Shown here piece after piece: positions 47,126 to 50,557 of a stretch of DNA of 50,557 bases. The notes under the pieces are model-generated. The model was not told the DNA's origin, searched no databases, and saw only the letters and a list, made by a program, of their open reading frames with translations. A program made the position numbers and the translations under genes. The DNA lies in the NCBI GenBank assembly GCA_947624395.1, contig CANQKA010000003.1, positions 1 through 50,557 on the forward strand, in the 5' to 3' direction. Source of the stretch: an uncultured Oscillospiraceae bacterium. Lineage in GTDB: Bacteria > Bacillota > Clostridia > Oscillospirales > Oscillospiraceae. Each line of letters begins with the position of its first letter. Positions within the stretch are counted from its first letter, which is position 1.

Positions 47126-47755
47126 ATGCCGAAAGGATCGCCGGAGCTGACGAACGCCCGGAAAGAGGAGATCATAAACGCCTGCGAGGCGCTTTACCAG
47201 ACCATGGGGTTCAAAGAGATCACCATGAAGGACATAAGCGCGGCCACCAGCTTCACCAGAACGTCTATCTACAACTACTTCCAGACGAAAGAAGAAATTT
47301 TCCTGGCGCTGCTCCAGCGGGAATACGGGCTGTGGATAGCGGACCTGAACGCCATGATGGAGGCAAATGACGCCCTTACCAAGGAGGCTTTCGCGGACAA
47401 ATTCGCCCGGACGCTGGAAAAGCGGGCCCAGCTTTTGAAGATCATGAGCATGAACCACTACGACATGGAAACCGGCAGCCGACCAGAGCGGCTCAAAGAG
47501 TTCAAAACGGTCTATGGCAAGTCTTTGCAGACCGTTCGTGCCTGTCTGGATAAGTTTTTCCCCGAGATGTCTATGGAGGAAAAGCAGGATTTCATCTACA
47601 CCTTTTTCCCGTTCATGTTCGGAATTTATCCTTACACCTTCGTCACGGTCAAGCAACGGACGGCCATGGAGGAGGCGGGGGTCAATTACGTGTTCCTGTC
47701 TATTTATGAGATAACCTATAACTGCGCAAAAAAGCTTTTGGGAGGCCAAAAATGA
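47126..47755 (+). CDS. TetR-family transcriptional regulator
   Basis: 209 residues. N-terminal HTH: RKEEIINACEALYQTMGFKE, then ITMKDISAATSFTRTSIYNYFQTKEE (split here), residues about 12-60; the rest is a ligand-binding domain (TetR_C-like). AAGGAGG precedes the ATG. It overlaps the aldo/keto reductase start by 4 bp (ATGA). Probably represses its own operon through the two palindromes at 46520 and 46550. Confidence 0.92.
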   Translation: MPKGSPELTNARKEEIINACEALYQTMGFKEITMKDISAATSFTRTSIYNYFQTKEEIFLALLQREYGLWIADLNAMMEANDALTKEAFADKFARTLEKRAQLLKIMSMNHYDMETGSRPERLKEFKTVYGKSLQTVRACLDKFFPEMSMEEKQDFIYTFFPFMFGIYPYTFVTVKQRTAMEEAGVNYVFLSIYEITYNCAKKLLGGQK

Positions 47756-48762
47756 AATACACAAAACTGGGAAAGTCCGACCTGACCGTCTCCCGCATCT
47801 GCATGGGGTGCATGGGCTTTGGCAACGCCGCCACCGGGCAGCACAGCTGGACGGTGGGCGAGGCCGAGACGAAAGAGATAATCAAACACGGCCTGGACCT
47901 GGGCGTCAATTTCTATGACACCGCCATCGCCTACCAGAACGGCACCAGCGAGCAGTACGTGGGCAAGGCCCTGCGGGAGCTTGCCAAGCGGGACGATTAC
48001 GTGATCGCCACCAAGTTCACGCCCCGGACCCAGGACGAGATCGACGCGGGCGTGAGCGGCCAGAAGCACATTGAAAACTATCTGGACCAGAGCCTGAAGA
48101 ATCTGGGCCTGGACTATGTGGACCTGTACATCTATCACATGTGGGACTACCACACGCCCATGGAGGAGATCATGGAAGGCCTGCATAACGCGGTGAAGGC
48201 GGGCAAGGTCCGGGCCATCGGCATCTCCAACTGCTTCGCCTGGCAGCTTGCCAAGGCCAACTTTTACGCCAGGGAGAACGGCCTCACGGAATTCGTGTCC
48301 GTCCAGACCCACTACAATCTGCTGGCCCGGGAGGAAGAGCGGGAGATGGCCCCCTTCTGCGCCGACCAGAATATTGCCATGACGCCCTACAGCGCCCTGG
48401 CCAGCGGGCGGCTGTCCAAGCGCCCCGGCGAGACAAGCAAGCGCTTGGAGCAGGACGCCTACGCCAAGTTCAAGTATGACGCCACCGCAGAGGCGGACGG
48501 GAAGATCATCGCCCGTGTGGCGGAGATCGCCGACAAGCGGGGCGTGTCCATGACGGAGGTGTCCCTGGCGTGGCTGCTCACCAAGGTGACATCGCCGGTG
48601 GTGGGCGCGACGAAGTTCTCCCACGTGGAGGGCGCGGCCAGGGCCGTGGACCTGGAGCTGACCCCGGACGAGATAGACTATCTGGAAGAATTATACGTCC
48701 CCCACGTTCTGGTAGGCGTCATGGCCCAGAACGGGAAACAAAAAGCAGGAAACGTAGTCTGA
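47752..48762 (+). CDS. Aldo/keto reductase
   Basis: 336 residues. AKR catalytic tetrad: Asp and Tyr in FYDTAIAYQNG, Lys in VIATKF, His in YIYHMWDYHTP; cofactor region ASGRLSKRP and VVGATKF. NADPH-dependent carbonyl reductase of the YajO/YghZ-like subgroup by appearance. It follows the TetR gene in an ATGA overlap and precedes the esterase gene by 18 bp, so carbonyl or quinone detoxification under TetR control is likely. Confidence 0.92.
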   Translation: MKYTKLGKSDLTVSRICMGCMGFGNAATGQHSWTVGEAETKEIIKHGLDLGVNFYDTAIAYQNGTSEQYVGKALRELAKRDDYVIATKFTPRTQDEIDAGVSGQKHIENYLDQSLKNLGLDYVDLYIYHMWDYHTPMEEIMEGLHNAVKAGKVRAIGISNCFAWQLAKANFYARENGLTEFVSVQTHYNLLAREEEREMAPFCADQNIAMTPYSALASGRLSKRPGETSKRLEQDAYAKFKYDATAEADGKIIARVAEIADKRGVSMTEVSLAWLLTKVTSPVVGATKFSHVEGAARAVDLELTPDEIDYLEELYVPHVLVGVMAQNGKQKAGNVV

Positions 48763-48780
48763 GAAAGGAGAAGAATCACA

Positions 48781-49581
48781 ATGGCAGTTTTGCAGGTAGA
48801 ATTTCATTCAGAGACGTTGAAGCGGGTGGTGTCGTTCAAGGCGATCCTGCCCACGGAACGATTCCAAGCGCCTTATCCCACGCTGTATCTGCTCCACGGC
48901 CTGACGGACAACGCCAGCGCGTGGCTGTATAACACCAAGATCCGGCTGTGGGCGGAGGAGATGGGCCTCGCGGTGGTGCTGCCCTCCGGGGAGAACTCCT
49001 TTTATCTGGATGTCCCGGTCAAGGACGGCTGCTACGGCGACTTCGGTGAGTACGTCGGCCGGGAGCTGGTGGAGGTGACCCGGGAGATGTTCCCCCTGTC
49101 CCGAAGGCGGGAGGACACCTTCATCGGTGGGCTCTCCATGGGCGGCTACGGTGCCTGCCGGAACGGACTGAAATACTGCGATACCTTCAGCAAGGTGGCT
49201 ATGCTGTCCGCGGCGGTACACTTCTTTGAGTGGCCCAGGGAAAAGGCCATGGGCGACGGCAATACCATCGGGGAGCTGCAGTGCTTCGGCGACCTGGACA
49301 AGATGGAAAACACCGACCGCAATCCCCGGTATCTCATCCGTGCCATTCAGGAACGGAACAAGAAAGACGGCGTCGATCATTTCCCAGACTTCTATGTGAC
49401 CTGCGGCACGGAGGACCGGCTTCTCGACGCGGACCGCTCCCTTGCCGCCGCGCTGAAGGAGGCGGGAGCTGATGTGTTCTATGAGGACGGGCCGGGCATC
49501 CACGACTGGTATTTCTGGGGCGAGCACATCCGCTATGTACTGGATTGGCTGCCTATAAACACGCAGAAAAAGGAAGACTAA
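48781..49581 (+). CDS. Esterase (FrmB/tributyrin esterase-like alpha/beta hydrolase)
   Basis: 266 residues, no signal peptide. Nucleophile elbow GGLSMGGYGA (Ser), Asp in CGTEDRLLDAD and His in GPGIHDWYFW; YLLHGLTDNASAW gives the oxyanion region. Related to S-formylglutathione hydrolase and tributyrin esterase. AAAGGAG precedes the ATG. Last gene of the TetR operon. Confidence 0.9.
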   Translation: MAVLQVEFHSETLKRVVSFKAILPTERFQAPYPTLYLLHGLTDNASAWLYNTKIRLWAEEMGLAVVLPSGENSFYLDVPVKDGCYGDFGEYVGRELVEVTREMFPLSRRREDTFIGGLSMGGYGACRNGLKYCDTFSKVAMLSAAVHFFEWPREKAMGDGNTIGELQCFGDLDKMENTDRNPRYLIRAIQERNKKDGVDHFPDFYVTCGTEDRLLDADRSLAAALKEAGADVFYEDGPGIHDWYFWGEHIRYVLDWLPINTQKKED

Positions 49582-49693
49582 CTATTAAAAGTCAAGGCTG
49601 AATTTGTAGAGTTGGACGAAAGAATGTGGAGCCGCAAGAGGGCATGACAAAGCAGACGCCGGTGAAGGCGCCGTGGCGGTGACAGAGTGCAGA

Positions 49694-50557
49694 CTAGGCG
49701 GCAGTACGAGGCTGGTAAGGCAGGCCAGACTTCTCCATGGCGTAGATTAGCCGCACGAGCTTCTTGGCAGCGTGAGACAGTGCCACATTGTAATGCTTGC
49801 CTTCAGCGCGTTTCTTGGCAAGGTAGGCGGCAAAGGTCGGGTCCCAGTGGCAGACGTACTTCGTAGCGTTGTAGATGGCATAGCGCAGGTATCTGGACCC
49901 TCGCTTCTCCATGTGGGCGTAACAGTTGTTTAGCTGCCCGGATTGGTAAGTAGAAGGAGAAAGGCCAGCGTAGGCCAGGACTTTGTCAGGAGAATCGAAG
50001 CGGGAGAAGTCGCCAACCTCGGCCAGGATCATGGCGGCCATGCGGAAACCTATTCCCGGAATGGTTGTAATGGGCGAGTGCAGTTCCGCCATAATGGACT
50101 GGATAGATGCTTCAACATCTGCTATCTCAGCGTCCAGTTCCCGGATGAGGCGAATGGTGTGCCGTAGTTCCAGAGACTTAGCGGGCATAACAGAGCCAAC
50201 GGAGGCCTTGGCGGCGTCCCGGATGGTCACTGCCATGTCCCGCCCGTAGTGTCCCTTGGAGGCGTCGGCAAGAAGGAACTTTAACCGGGTGAGATTGGCA
50301 GCGGCGATCTGCTTGGCCCCCGGAAACTCCTCCAGGAGGGTGTAGACAGAGGTCAGATGGAGAGAGGGCACCAGTTTTTCCAGTTCCGGGAACAGGATGC
50401 AGACCAGACGGGAAACGGACTGCTTGAGTTTCGCTCGCTCCCTAACCTTGTCAAATCTGTATCTGGTGAGTGACTTTAGTTCCTCGTTGTGGTATGCTGT
50501 ATCCGTGTAGGGCTTGAGGCCCACATCGGACAAGAGCATAGCCGCAATGGTACGCGC
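49694..50557 (-). CDS. IS110-family transposase, cut by the right window edge
   Basis: At least 287 codons, open to the edge. The visible N-terminal end reads ARTIAAMLLSDVG, the end of the DxxDARTIA region of the DEDD domain, followed by a helical part. The C-terminal Transposase_20 domain carries TTIPGIGFRMAAMILAEVGD, YAGLSPSTYQSG and the catalytic-Ser region GSRYLRYAIYNATKY. The upstream DEDD residues lie outside the window. IS110 elements are recombined under guidance of a bridge RNA. The noncoding 49582-49693 between the esterase gene and this stop should contain one end of the element. Confidence 0.9.
   Translation of the reverse strand, partial: ARTIAAMLLSDVGLKPYTDTAYHNEELKSLTRYRFDKVRERAKLKQSVSRLVCILFPELEKLVPSLHLTSVYTLLEEFPGAKQIAAANLTRLKFLLADASKGHYGRDMAVTIRDAAKASVGSVMPAKSLELRHTIRLIRELDAEIADVEASIQSIMAELHSPITTIPGIGFRMAAMILAEVGDFSRFDSPDKVLAYAGLSPSTYQSGQLNNCYAHMEKRGSRYLRYAIYNATKYVCHWDPTFAAYLAKKRAEGKHYNVALSHAAKKLVRLIYAMEKSGLPYQPRTAA

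Overview
The window looks like chromosomal DNA of a GC-rich (about 60%) member of the Clostridia, probably a gut Oscillospiraceae-like organism. The signs are many strong AAGGAGG-type ribosome binding sites, TTG and GTG starts, LAAC lipoproteins, SLH and Fn3-like surface proteins, an ECF sigma/anti-sigma pair, and palindromic intergenic repeats of a kind I associate with gut Firmicutes. No species name can be supported from sequence alone. There is no phage module, CRISPR array or rRNA; one tRNA-Leu is present.

Layout. 0-6.8 kb: a carbohydrate locus with the N-terminus of an ABC sugar permease, a solute-binding lipoprotein whose binding domain is present twice in one polypeptide, an AGE-family epimerase, and a divergent sugar-kinase-like protein plus SGNH hydrolase. 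6.8-13.7 kb: small accessory cassettes: a DinJ/YafQ-type toxin-antitoxin pair, a GNAT, an acyltransferase/PAP2 pair behind a hairpin-rich promoter, an XRE-controlled ABC exporter, and a small XRE repressor facing a lower-GC helical-repeat gene across two matching operators. 13.7-19.0 kb: pfkA, a DUF624 membrane protein, a PepV-like dipeptidase and an SLH/transglutaminase lipoprotein. 19.2-21.3 kb: two coupled COG0523 GTPases, the second fused to a DUF1980-like domain. 21.3-22.2 kb: palindromic repeats surrounding a DUF559 nuclease gene. 22.2-32 kb: a 1904-residue repeat-rich surface protein, tRNA-Leu, an orphan Phd/YefM-like antitoxin, a DUF1015 protein and an Fn3/C39 secreted peptidase. 32-35.4 kb: MFS and MATE exporters and a DtxR-family regulator. 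35.5-43.9 kb: mostly housekeeping genes on the plus strand (cca, degV, a coiled-coil protein, HAD, GNAT, thioesterase, thioredoxin reductase-like, trx, valS). 44-49.6 kb: regulatory and redox genes (membrane XRE, ECF sigma/anti-sigma, glutathione peroxidase, and a TetR operon with a broken flavin reductase gene, an aldo/keto reductase and an esterase). The right edge holds a cut IS110-family transposase gene.

Most noteworthy: (1) the tandem solute-binding protein, whose two copies are identical in protein and whose silent differences are all at one end; (2) a flavin reductase gene interrupted by a roughly 190-bp chain of six or seven different hairpins; (3) a palindromic repeat family at four intergenic loci, one of which contains a DUF559 nuclease; (4) the CobW-DUF1980 fusion in a GTPase pair; (5) a thioredoxin reductase-like protein without visible NADPH-binding motifs, coupled to thioredoxin and valS; (6) twin operators sitting in the spacers of two divergent promoters. 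All functional calls rest on motif recognition by eye; no database search was run.
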